A stretch of DNA of 5,734 nt from Azohydromonas lata NBRC 102462. Lineage in GTDB: Bacteria; Pseudomonadota; Gammaproteobacteria; Burkholderiales; Burkholderiaceae_C. The notes under the pieces were generated by a model. It had not been told where the DNA came from. It was given only the letters and a program-made list of their open reading frames with translations, and did no database searches. Made by a program: the position numbers and the translations under genes. This document shows positions 1 to 5,734 of the stretch, piece after piece. The first letter of the stretch is position 1, and every line of letters begins with the position of its first letter. The stretch lies in assembly GCA_945878385.1 (NCBI GenBank), contig CAMCTE010000177.1, forward strand, positions 1-5,734, read 5' to 3'.

Positions 1-1361
1 AAGCCGGCGCGCGCGGCCGGCCCATCCACCGCTTCCACACGCACACCGCCGCGAATGCGCAGTTCCTTGCGCTGCGCCTCGGTGGTGTCGGTCACGGTCA
101 GGCCAAACGGCAATTTCGATGCAGCGCTTTCCTTGGGCTCTGCACCTGCTGCACGCCGTGGACGCTCGGGCTCGAATTCGCCCACCATCACCGCGATATC
201 GCGCGTATTGCCCCGGCGCAGCACCTGCAGCGTGGTGCGCGTACCGGGCTTGGTGGCACCGACCAAGCGCGGCAAGTCGCCCGACTTCTCTACCGTCTTG
301 CCATCCACCTTCAGAATGATGTCACCCGCTTCCACGCCGGCTTTCTCAGCGGGACTGCCCGACTCCACACCCTGCACCAGCGCGCCGGTGGGCTTGCCCA
401 GCCCCAGGGACTCGGCCACCTCCTTGCTCACCTGCCCGATGCTCACGCCGATGCGGCCGCGGATCACACGGCCACTGGCGCGCAACTGATCGGCCACGCG
501 CATGGCTTCGTCGATGGGAATGGCAAAGGAGATGCCCATGAAGCCGCCTGAGCGGCTGTAGATCTGGGAGTTGATGCCCACCACCTCGCCGCGCAGGTTC
601 AGCAGAGGGCCCCCCGAGTTGCCCGGGTTGATGGCCACATCGGTTTGAATGAAAGGAAGGAAGTCACCCGTGTCGCGCTGCTTGGCACTAACGATGCCTG
701 CAGTGACGCTGTTGTCCAGGCCGAAGGGCGACCCGATGGCCATCACCCACTCGCCCACCTTGAGGCGGTTGGTGTCACCAATCTTCACCGCAGGCAAACC
801 CGTGGCTTCAATCTTCACCACCGCCACATCGGTGCGCGAATCGGCGCCGACGATGCGGGCTTTGAATTCACGCTTGTCGGGCAGCGTCACCAACACTTCA
901 TCGGCACCATCCACCACATGCGCGTTGGTCATGATGAAGCCGTCGCTCGTGAGCACGAAACCCGAGCCCACGCCGCGCTGCTGAGGCTGATCGTCTTCCC
1001 CGCGCGGGTTGGGGCGGCGCCCCGGGTTGGGCGTGCCGGGCATGGGGATGCCAAAGCGGCGGAAGAACTCTTCCATCTGCGGGTCCATCTCACCACGACC
1101 GCTGCGGCTGGGCCGCTCGGTGGTGCGAATGTTGACCCCGCTGGGGCCCACGCGCTCCACCAGTTCGGTGAAGTCGGGCAGGCTGCTCGACTGGGCTGCC
1201 GCAGGCGCGGCTGCGCCCAGGAAAACGGACGCGGCCGCCACGCTCAAGCCCAGTGCACCCAAGGCACCCTTCACACGGCGCCAGGCGGTGGAAGCATGCG
1301 CAGCCACCGGGGCTGCATGCAGGATCGATTCGGTGGTGTCGTTCAGGCGTTGCTCAGGCAT
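1..1361 (-). CDS. mucD: MucD/DegP-type periplasmic serine endoprotease (3' end outside window)
   Basis: This is an HtrA-family trypsin-like protease that degrades misfolded envelope proteins in the periplasm. The 453 visible residues form one uninterrupted frame from an ATG. A cytoplasmic stretch of about 30 residues is followed by a hydrophobic Ala/Leu-rich signal segment (about 32-56) ending in PAAAQ, a likely AxA cleavage site. The protease domain carries the triad His148 (TNAHVV), Asp178 (RTDVAVVK) and Ser249 (NPGNSGGP). A Pro/Arg/Gln-rich loop precedes it (about 84-130), as is usual for MucD/DegQ. PDZ1 spans about 302-395. PDZ2 starts near 417 and is cut by the window edge. No cysteine is present, unlike the disulfide-bearing loop of E. 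coli DegP. It starts 27 nt after the rseA stop, so it is likely co-transcribed with rpoE-rseA. The ATG has only a weak Shine-Dalgarno. A GTG at codon 30 (position 1274) would give a conventional short signal peptide. The family is certain; the name mucD rather than degP/degQ rests on locus context. Confidence 0.93.
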   Translation of the reverse strand, partial: MPEQRLNDTTESILHAAPVAAHASTAWRRVKGALGALGLSVAAASVFLGAAAPAAAQSSSLPDFTELVERVGPSGVNIRTTERPSRSGRGEMDPQMEEFFRRFGIPMPGTPNPGRRPNPRGEDDQPQQRGVGSGFVLTSDGFIMTNAHVVDGADEVLVTLPDKREFKARIVGADSRTDVAVVKIEATGLPAVKIGDTNRLKVGEWVMAIGSPFGLDNSVTAGIVSAKQRDTGDFLPFIQTDVAINPGNSGGPLLNLRGEVVGINSQIYSRSGGFMGISFAIPIDEAMRVADQLRASGRVIRGRIGVSIGQVSKEVAESLGLGKPTGALVQGVESGSPAEKAGVEAGDIILKVDGKTVEKSGDLPRLVGATKPGTRTTLQVLRRGNTRDIAVMVGEFEPERPRRAAGAEPKESAASKLPFGLTVTDTTEAQRKELRIRGGVRVEAVDGPAARAG

Positions 1362-1388
1362 GGAAGGTGTCTCGCTCAAGTCTCGCGG

Positions 1389-2195
1389 TCAGGGCTGCGC
1401 CCTCAGGGCCAGCGCCATCTGCTGCAGTGTGCCCATCGGCACATCGCCCGACAGGGTAAGCCAGGCCCCTACCCGTTGCACGGCCAGGGTGTTCAGGCGC
1501 TCGGAAGTCTCTGTGCGCGCCACATGCTCACCCGCGCGAAACGGTTCGGTGATGACGGAGATGGTGGCCGACCCGTTGGAATACAAGACCTGAACCGACT
1601 GCAGCGGTTGATGGGCAGGCCCGCGCGGCAGGCGCAGGATTTCCCGAAAGCCCAGCAGGGGCATGCCCGCGGCCCAGCCCGGCTCCGCACCGGTGGGGCG
1701 GTCCAATGGCGCGGCACCGAAAGTGGTCGCCCCAACCGAGGCTCGGCGCAGGTCTTCCCAGGGCTGGCTGACGACTGAAACCACCGATTCGATGGGGCCC
1801 GACTCCACTCGGGTGGTCAAGTAGGCACCTCCCACCACCAACACACCGGCCAGCGCTGCGGCGGTGCCTGCCCACAGACGCCGGCGCACTCGCACCGGGC
1901 GCACCGCAGGGATGGACGCCACCGCGGTTGGAGCCCACACCACCGGTTCTTGCGCCACGCCTTGTTGCACGCGCACCAGCAATTGTTGGTCTCGCTCGGC
2001 AGCGGTGGCCAGGTCGGACGAGCGCATCACATCACCGATCAGGTGGTATTCCCGCCATGCCTGACGAACTTCGCTTTGAGGTGCCTCATCAGCCAGCCAC
2101 TGCTGCCACTGCGCAGCATCGGCCTGCCCGTCCATGATGGCCGACACCCTGGCCCGGCGCTGTTCATCGCCTGGATCGCTTTGTCGCTGGTCCAT
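1389..2195 (-). CDS. rseA: RseA/MucA anti-sigma-E factor with an RseB/MucB-like C-terminal domain
   Basis: This is an inner-membrane anti-sigma factor that sequesters RpoE until it is proteolysed. The protein has 268 residues. The N-terminal cytoplasmic RseA domain (about 14-80) shows the family marks SAIMDGQ (18-24) and WREYHLIGDVMR (47-58). An Arg cluster (100-106) precedes one membrane helix (about 107-127), leaving about 140 residues in the periplasm. Residues about 178-265 do not look like a normal RseA tail. The segment with QVLYSNGSATISVITEP (202-218), then LNTLAVQRVGAWLTLSGDVP (234-253) and GTLQQMALAL resembles the C-terminal domain of RseB/MucB, whose usual pattern is YSDG-A-FSVF-EP followed by a Val/Gly-rich strand and GE/DVP. 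A separate rseB is absent downstream. The ATG at 2195 is chosen because GGAGG lies 5 nt upstream; an in-frame TTG four codons earlier would bury that site. The gap to the rpoE stop is 15 nt. The anti-sigma role is well supported; the RseB-like tail is my motif reading and has not been tested by a profile search. Confidence 0.88.
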   Translation of the reverse strand: MDQRQSDPGDEQRRARVSAIMDGQADAAQWQQWLADEAPQSEVRQAWREYHLIGDVMRSSDLATAAERDQQLLVRVQQGVAQEPVVWAPTAVASIPAVRPVRVRRRLWAGTAAALAGVLVVGGAYLTTRVESGPIESVVSVVSQPWEDLRRASVGATTFGAAPLDRPTGAEPGWAAGMPLLGFREILRLPRGPAHQPLQSVQVLYSNGSATISVITEPFRAGEHVARTETSERLNTLAVQRVGAWLTLSGDVPMGTLQQMALALRAQP

Positions 2196-2200
2196 CTCAG

Positions 2201-2205
2201 CCTCC
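2201..2205 (-). promoter_or_regulatory. Ribosome-binding site of rseA
   Basis: GGAGG on the minus strand lies 5 nt before the ATG at 2195 and within the short gap after the rpoE stop. It is the clearest Shine-Dalgarno in the window. It decides the rseA start in favour of the ATG over the upstream TTG at 2207. Confidence 0.8.
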
Positions 2206-2210
2206 AATGT

Positions 2211-2846
2211 CTACCAACGCTGCCCGCCGCGCCGGTCCAGGACCGGGCGCAGCCGCTGCGCAATGGCCTCGCGGGCACGGAAAATGCGCGATCGCACCGT
2301 GCCCACGGGGCAGTTCATCACCTGGGCGATCTCTTCGTAGCTCAGGCCTTCGATCTCGCGCAGCACGATGGCCTGGCGCAGTTCTTGGGACAGGGCTTCG
2401 ATCGCCGCGTTCACCTCGCGGGCCACTTCCTTGCTGGCAAGAACGGCATCCGGGGTCTCGTCATCCCTTGGTTCCACGCGCGGGGCAGAAGTTTCATCTT
2501 CTTCTTCACGGTGTTCGGCCAAGGCCGATTCCGTGATCACCGGGTCCCGGCCCAGCACCATGAGCTGCTTCTTGGCCGTATTCACCGCGATGCGGTACAG
2601 CCAGGTGTAAAAAGCGCTTTCCCCCCGGAACTGGGGCAACGCCCGGTAGGCCCGAATGAAGGCCTCCTGCGCGATGTCCTGCACCAGGTCGACATCCCGC
2701 ACGAAGCGGGCGATGAGCCGCTCCACGCGGCGCTGGTACTTCAGCACCAAAAGGTCGAATGCGCGCGCATCGCCTCGCTGCACACGCCGCACCAGTTCAA
2801 GGTCGGCGTCGGGTGGGCGTTCGGGCCCGGGCGGTGGCGCGCTCAC
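2211..2846 (-). CDS. rpoE: RNA polymerase sigma-E factor (ECF sigma factor RpoE/AlgU)
   Basis: This is the ECF sigma factor for the envelope-stress response; it binds core RNA polymerase when released from RseA. From the GTG at 2846 it has 211 residues, slightly longer than the 191 of E. coli RpoE. Sigma-2 covers about 16-95, with DLVQDIAQEAFIRAYRAL (53-70) for core binding and GESAFYTWLYRIAVNTAKKQ (75-94) for -10 recognition. An acidic linker (about 105-135, rich in Glu/Asp) leads to sigma-4 (about 136-200), whose helix-turn-helix holds GLSYEEIAQVMNCPVGTVRS (167-186) and then RIFRAREAI. The frame stays open well upstream, but sigma-2 homology begins near residue 16. The GTG overlaps the stop of the preceding gene by 4 nt (GTGA), which suggests translational coupling and supports this start; no strong Shine-Dalgarno is visible. 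rseA follows after 15 nt, the usual sigma/anti-sigma pairing. I saw no convincing sigma-E autoregulatory promoter immediately upstream, so one may lie further up or the gene may rely on the fab transcript. Confidence 0.95.
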   Translation of the reverse strand: MSAPPPGPERPPDADLELVRRVQRGDARAFDLLVLKYQRRVERLIARFVRDVDLVQDIAQEAFIRAYRALPQFRGESAFYTWLYRIAVNTAKKQLMVLGRDPVITESALAEHREEEDETSAPRVEPRDDETPDAVLASKEVAREVNAAIEALSQELRQAIVLREIEGLSYEEIAQVMNCPVGTVRSRIFRAREAIAQRLRPVLDRRGGQRW

Positions 2847-3364
2847 GACCAGGCCAGCAGCGCGCGCAGCCGCCTGCCCTCGCGGCCCAGGGCGTCTGCG
2901 CGCAACCAGATCCAGGCCACGCGGCCATGGCCGTGGCCAGCCGCGGAGCGGGCTTTCAAAAGCCACCAGGGTCCGATGCTCAGCGCATGATGCAGATGGC
3001 CGCAACCCTGCGCTGACCCCGCAGAGGTGGGCTGTGAATGCGATGCGAGCGCGGCGCTCGACTCCTGCGACACGGCGTTGGAATGCGCCCACCAATGCCA
3101 ATGCTCTCCGTCAAAACGCAAGACCCACGCTTCGCCCGGGGCCCGCAAGCTGCGCCCCCGCCAGAGGGTGAAGGCCGCCGCCAGACCGAAGGCCACCAGC
3201 ACCGTCTTCAAGACCGAAGGATGGCCCAGGTTGTCCAGCGCCTCGGCCCATGCCCACGCCCAGGGCAACAACGCCATCAGGGTAGCCAGTGGAATGCACC
3301 AACCCAACCACTGGCCGATGGAATTGGCCGGCAGGTGGAGTTCCAGCGATTCAGGCCGCCGCAC
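2843..3364 (-). CDS. YgfX-like small inner-membrane protein
   Basis: The product has 173 residues. There are two hydrophobic segments near the N-terminus (about 19-40, with a WAWAWA run, and 51-68), then a basic turn (RGRSLR) and a Trp-rich soluble part. The latter has LRFDGEHWHWW (82-92) and, after an insert, GPWWLLKAR (131-139), WIWLRADALG (151-160) and a C-terminal RRLRALL. This layout (two helices, then D-G-x-x-W, W-LL-R, WL-ADA-, -LR-LL) matches the YgfX/CptA family (about 135 residues in E. coli), known there as a membrane protein linked to SdhE/CptB and proposed to affect cell division. Compared with E. coli, an extra Ser/Ala/His-rich stretch sits at about 93-128. The only in-frame start after the fabF stop and before the helices is the GTG at 3364; its Shine-Dalgarno is poor. 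Its stop overlaps the rpoE start by 4 nt. No SdhE partner is in the window. That this is a real gene is supported by the overlap, position and membrane topology. The family call is moderate and the function is unknown. Confidence 0.68.
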   Translation of the reverse strand: MRRPESLELHLPANSIGQWLGWCIPLATLMALLPWAWAWAEALDNLGHPSVLKTVLVAFGLAAAFTLWRGRSLRAPGEAWVLRFDGEHWHWWAHSNAVSQESSAALASHSQPTSAGSAQGCGHLHHALSIGPWWLLKARSAAGHGHGRVAWIWLRADALGREGRRLRALLAWS

Positions 3365-3412
3365 GGGTGGGATGGCCGGCCGAAGGCTGCAGACCGAAAC
3401 AGGGGATGCGGT

Positions 3413-4657
3413 TCAGGCGCGCCGGAACACCAGCGTGCCGTTGGTGCCGCCGAAGCCGAAGTTGTTCTTCACCGCCACATCGATCTTCATCTCGCGCGCC
3501 GTGCCGGCGCAATAGTCCAGGTCGCATTCGGGGTCCTGGTTGAAGATGTTGATGGTGGGGGGCGACACCTGATGGTGCAGCGCCAACACGGTGAACACCG
3601 ATTCCACGCCCCCCGCACCACCGAGGAGGTGGCCGGTCATGGACTTGGTGGAATTCACGACCACGCGCTTGGCATGGTCACCCAAGGCCAACTTGATGGC
3701 ATTGGATTCGTTCAAATCGCCCAGCGGCGTGGAGGTGCCGTGGGCGTTCACATACTGCACCTCGTCGGCATTGACGCCGGCGTTGCGCAGCGCGGCCTTC
3801 ATGGCGCGCTTGGGGCCGTCCACATTGGGGGCGGTCATGTGGAACGCGTCACCGCCCATGCCGAAGCCTGAGAGTTCGGCGTAGATCTTCGCGCCGCGTG
3901 CCTTGGCATGCTCGTATTCCTCGAGCACCATTACACCGCCGCCTTCGCCCAGCACGAAGCCATCGCGGTCCTTGTCCCAGGGGCGGGAAGCGGTGGCCGG
4001 GTCGTCGTTGCGGGTGGACAGCGCGCGTGCGGCCGCAAAGCCGCCGATGCCCAAGGGCGAGACGGTGCTTTCGGCGCCGCCTGCAACCATCACGTCGGCA
4101 TCACCGTACTCGATCATGCGCGCAGCCTGACCAATGCAGTGCAAGCCCGTGGTGCAGGCTGTGACAACGGCCAAGTTGGGGCCGGTGAAGCCATGGTGGA
4201 TGGAGACATGACCCGAGATCATGTTGATGATGGAGGCCGGCACGAAGAACGGCGAGATGCGGCGGGGACCGCGCTCCAGGTAGTCCTTCTGCGTGTCTTC
4301 GATCATCGGCAGGCCGCCGATGCCCGAGCCCACCATCACGCCGATGCGCTCGGCTTGCTCTTCGGAAAGTTGGTCTTTCGTGGGCAAACCCGCATCCTGC
4401 ACCGCCTGAATGGACGCCGCCAATCCGTAGTGGATGAAGGTGTCCATGTGACGGGCTTCCTTCGCCGGGATGTACTGGGCGATGTCGAAGCCCTTGACCT
4501 CACCGGCGAAGCGGCAGGCCATGGCGGAAGCGTCAAAACGCGTGATGTTGGCGATGCCCGAACGGCCGGCCACCAAATTGGCCCACCCTTCGGCCACCGT
4601 GTTGCCCACCGGGCTGATGTGGCCCAGTCCGGTGACAACGACTCTGCGGCGGCTCAT
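3413..4657 (-). CDS. fabF: Beta-ketoacyl-ACP synthase II (KAS II)
   Basis: This enzyme catalyses the decarboxylative condensation of malonyl-ACP with acyl-ACP, the elongation step of type II fatty-acid synthesis, in the cytosol. The protein is 414 residues, full length for the family (E. coli 412). The thiolase-fold active site is complete: nucleophile Cys168 (VTACTTG), His306 (NAHGTSTPLGD), Lys338 (NSTKSMTGH) and His343. The C-terminal glycine-rich loop NNFGFGGTN (398-406) includes the gatekeeper Phe402. The N-terminal RRRVVVTGLG and SPVGN motifs and the GDADVMVAGGAE segment (185-196) are typical. The ATG is 7 nt after the acpP stop, and an AGAAGG inside the end of acpP lies 12 nt upstream, so the two genes are surely co-transcribed. 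A 48-nt gap follows before the YgfX-like gene. Nothing is missing or unusual. Confidence 0.98.
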   Translation of the reverse strand: MSRRRVVVTGLGHISPVGNTVAEGWANLVAGRSGIANITRFDASAMACRFAGEVKGFDIAQYIPAKEARHMDTFIHYGLAASIQAVQDAGLPTKDQLSEEQAERIGVMVGSGIGGLPMIEDTQKDYLERGPRRISPFFVPASIINMISGHVSIHHGFTGPNLAVVTACTTGLHCIGQAARMIEYGDADVMVAGGAESTVSPLGIGGFAAARALSTRNDDPATASRPWDKDRDGFVLGEGGGVMVLEEYEHAKARGAKIYAELSGFGMGGDAFHMTAPNVDGPKRAMKAALRNAGVNADEVQYVNAHGTSTPLGDLNESNAIKLALGDHAKRVVVNSTKSMTGHLLGGAGGVESVFTVLALHHQVSPPTINIFNQDPECDLDYCAGTAREMKIDVAVKNNFGFGGTNGTLVFRRA

Positions 4658-4664
4658 TCGGCGT

Positions 4665-4904
4665 TCAGGCCTTCTGGTGCTTGACCGCGTAGTCGATGGC
4701 CAGTTGCACCGTGGTGATCTTCTCGGCCTCTTCGTCGGGAATCTCGATGCCGAACTCGTCTTCGAGCGCCATCACCAGTTCCACGGTGTCCAGGGAATCG
4801 GCACCCAGATCGGCCACGAAGGCCTTCTCGTTGGTGACGTCCGCTTCGGGAACGCCCAGTTGTTCGGCAATGATCTTCTTGACGCGTGCTTCGATGTCGC
4901 TCAT
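4665..4904 (-). CDS. acpP: Acyl carrier protein
   Basis: This small acidic carrier (79 residues) holds growing acyl chains as a thioester on 4'-phosphopantetheine and delivers them to the Fab enzymes. The attachment site is Ser37 in GADSLDTVELVMALEDEF (34-51). The N-terminus MSDIEARVKKIIAEQLGV and the acidic helix IEIPDEEAEKI (52-62) are classical. The length matches E. coli AcpP (78 with Met). The ATG at 4904 is chosen because family homology begins there and GGGGG sits 4 nt upstream; an in-frame TTG at 4931 would add nine residues that do not resemble the family. It lies between fabG (91 nt upstream) and fabF (7 nt downstream). Confidence 0.98.
   Translation of the reverse strand: MSDIEARVKKIIAEQLGVPEADVTNEKAFVADLGADSLDTVELVMALEDEFGIEIPDEEAEKITTVQLAIDYAVKHQKA
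4670..4675 (-). promoter_or_regulatory. Likely ribosome-binding site of fabF
   Basis: AGAAGG on the minus strand lies within the last codons of acpP, 12 nt before the fabF ATG. The spacing is longer than ideal, but no better site exists in the 7-nt gap. It implies that ribosomes finishing acpP uncover or reload at this site. Confidence 0.4.
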
Positions 4905-4944
4905 GTGTCCCCCAGAATTGGGATAGTTCAAAAGTTCGGCCCGG

Positions 4945-4950
4945 ATTCTA
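4945..4950 (-). promoter_or_regulatory. Possible -10 element of an acpP promoter
   Basis: TAGAAT on the minus strand matches five of six positions of the sigma-70 -10 consensus and lies 40 nt before the acpP ATG, which would give a leader of about 30 nt. acpP is often needed at higher levels than its neighbours, so a promoter here is plausible. No good -35 hexamer is present at 16-18 nt; the best is TCGATG at 15 nt (three of six). The call is tentative. Confidence 0.3.
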
Positions 4951-4970
4951 CGATGCCCCCTGGAGCATCG
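4951..4970 (-). other. Hairpin between fabG and acpP
   Basis: An inverted repeat with CGATGC at one end and GCATCG at the other can form an 8-bp stem (six Watson-Crick pairs, one G-T, one more C-G) around a 4-nt loop. No U-run follows, so it is not a classical rho-independent terminator. It ends directly at the possible -10 element, so it would occupy the promoter spacer. It may be an mRNA processing or attenuation structure, or an operator half-site arrangement. Confidence 0.4.
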
Positions 4971-4978
4971 ACCGGTCG
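4969..4978. other. 10-bp perfect palindrome CGACCGGTCG
   Basis: A perfect dyad overlaps the hairpin by two bases and lies about 20-30 bp upstream of the possible acpP -10 element. The position would suit a repressor or activator site. Short GC palindromes are frequent in GC-rich genomes, so this is weak evidence by itself and no known operator is recognised. Confidence 0.2.
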
Positions 4979-4995
4979 GGCCTTGCCGGGGGTTT

Positions 4996-5734
4996 TCAGT
5001 TCATGAACATGCCGCCGTTGACATGCAGTTCGGTACCGGTGATGTAGCCCGCCTGCGGTGAGGCCAGAAAGGCCACGGCAGCGGCGACATCCTGGGGGGC
5101 ACCCAGCCGCCCCAATGGCACACCGGCCAACAGGGCCTTCTTCTGGTCTTCGGTCAGGGCGTCGGTCATGTCGGTGGCGATGAAGCCTGGCGCCACGCAG
5201 TTCACCGTGATGCCGCGGCTGCCCAGTTCACGGGCCAGGGCGCGGGTCATGCCGGCCACGCCGGCCTTGGCCGCGGCGTAGTTGGCCTGGCCCGGGTTGC
5301 CGGCCGCGCCCACCACCGAGGTGATGTTGACGATGCGGCCATAGCGCTGCTTCATCATCGTGCGCATCACCGCCCGGCTGGCGCGAAAGACCGCCTTGAG
5401 GTTGGTGTCGATCACCGCATCCCAGTCTTCGTCCTTCAGGCGCATGGCCAGCATGTCGCGGGTGATGCCGGCGTTGTTGACCAGGATGTGCAGGGCGCCG
5501 TGGGCCTTGACGATGCCGTCTGTGGCGGCTTCGAGTGCAGCGCCGTCGGTCACATTCAGGCAGATGCCTTGCCCACCCTGGGCCTGCAGGGCCTGGGTGA
5601 TGGAGGCCGCACCGGCTTCGGTGGTGGCCGTACCCACGACCTTCACACCACGCGAGGCGAGTTCCAACGCGATGGCGCGGCCAATGCCGCGGGTGGCGCC
5701 GGTGACCAGGGCGACCTGGCCTTCCCAGGTGGGG
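4996..5734 (-). CDS. fabG: 3-oxoacyl-ACP reductase (5' end outside window)
   Basis: This NADPH-dependent short-chain dehydrogenase performs the first reduction of each fatty-acid elongation cycle. The frame is open to the window edge and gives 245 residues, beginning within the usual N-terminal WEGQVALVTG segment, so only the initiator and perhaps a few residues are missing (E. coli FabG has 244). Visible motifs are the nucleotide-binding TGATRGIG (11-18), NNAG (86-89) and ITRD right after it. The catalytic tetrad is Asn111 (TNLKAVF), Ser139 (ITSVVG), Tyr152 and Lys156 (NYAAAKAG). The C-terminal LHVNGGMFMN is typical. The residues line up with E. coli Ser138/Tyr151/Lys155 shifted by one. A TTG at 5667 is not the start because the Rossmann motif lies upstream of it. 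fabD probably precedes it outside the window. This is inferred from the usual fab cluster. Confidence 0.97.
   Translation of the reverse strand, partial: PTWEGQVALVTGATRGIGRAIALELASRGVKVVGTATTEAGAASITQALQAQGGQGICLNVTDGAALEAATDGIVKAHGALHILVNNAGITRDMLAMRLKDEDWDAVIDTNLKAVFRASRAVMRTMMKQRYGRIVNITSVVGAAGNPGQANYAAAKAGVAGMTRALARELGSRGITVNCVAPGFIATDMTDALTEDQKKALLAGVPLGRLGAPQDVAAAVAFLASPQAGYITGTELHVNGGMFMN

Noticed and set aside
645..1778. Long open frame on the plus strand (377 codons) opposite mucD and rseA
   Set aside because: It spans the boundary of two well-supported minus-strand genes, its translation is low-complexity Arg/Gly/Ala/His-rich with no recognisable motif, and such antisense frames are expected in GC-rich DNA.
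1950..2990. Plus-strand open frame of 346 codons opposite rseA, rpoE and the YgfX-like gene
   Set aside because: It lies antisense to a clear sigma/anti-sigma pair and its composition mirrors the opposite codons; no domain or ribosome-binding site is visible.
2846..3101. Longer rpoE reading frame starting at 3101
   Set aside because: The extra 85 residues overlap the YgfX-like gene in another frame, are Arg/Pro/Ala-rich and have no sigma-factor homology; the GTG at 2846 gives a normal-length sigma-E.
3374..3381. GGCCGGCC palindrome in the gap after fabF
   Set aside because: Eight-base GC palindrome without a following U-run; not a terminator, and common by chance in GC-rich DNA.
3038..4684. 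Plus-strand open frames of 277 and 258 codons opposite fabF and the YgfX-like gene
   Set aside because: These are His/Gly/Arg-rich shadows of fabF codons with no family resemblance.
4912..4937. Sigma-E-like promoter on the minus strand upstream of acpP: GAACTT (4932-4937), 15-nt spacer, TCTGG (4912-4916)
   Set aside because: The hexamer and a near-consensus -10 are tempting given rpoE nearby, but transcription would start at about the acpP ATG and exclude the ribosome-binding site. The -10 also overlaps the GGGGG that better serves as Shine-Dalgarno.

Overview
The window is a GC-rich bacterial chromosome segment in which every supported gene lies on the minus strand. Reading 5'->3' on that strand, the order is fabG (start just outside the window), acpP, fabF, a small YgfX-like membrane protein, rpoE (sigma-E), rseA (anti-sigma-E) and a MucD/DegP-type periplasmic serine protease whose C-terminus runs off the left edge. 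The order fabG-acpP-fabF-rpoE-rseA-mucD and the protein sequences point to a betaproteobacterium of the order Burkholderiales. This assignment comes from remembered gene order and family character, not from a search.

Right part (3413-5734): the core of type II fatty-acid synthesis. FabG reduces beta-ketoacyl-ACP, AcpP carries the acyl chain and FabF condenses and elongates it. A 91-nt gap between fabG and acpP is the only sizeable intergenic space; it holds a possible -10 element, an 8-bp hairpin and a 10-bp palindrome. acpP and fabF are 7 nt apart.

Middle and left part (1-3364): the envelope-stress module. The YgfX-like gene overlaps rpoE by 4 nt (GTGA), rseA follows rpoE after 15 nt behind a strong ribosome-binding site, and mucD follows rseA after 27 nt. 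RpoE directs the stress response, RseA holds it at the inner membrane, and MucD degrades misfolded envelope proteins.

The most notable feature is in rseA. Its N-terminal anti-sigma domain and single membrane segment are normal, but the periplasmic tail looks like the small C-terminal domain of RseB/MucB, the separate protein that normally binds RseA and shields it from proteolysis. No rseB gene lies in its usual place between rseA and mucD. The locus may therefore encode a fused, minimal RseA-RseB regulator. Everything else is conserved housekeeping content. I saw no RNA genes, mobile elements, CRISPR arrays or clear rho-independent terminators, and no gene-free stretch longer than 91 nt.
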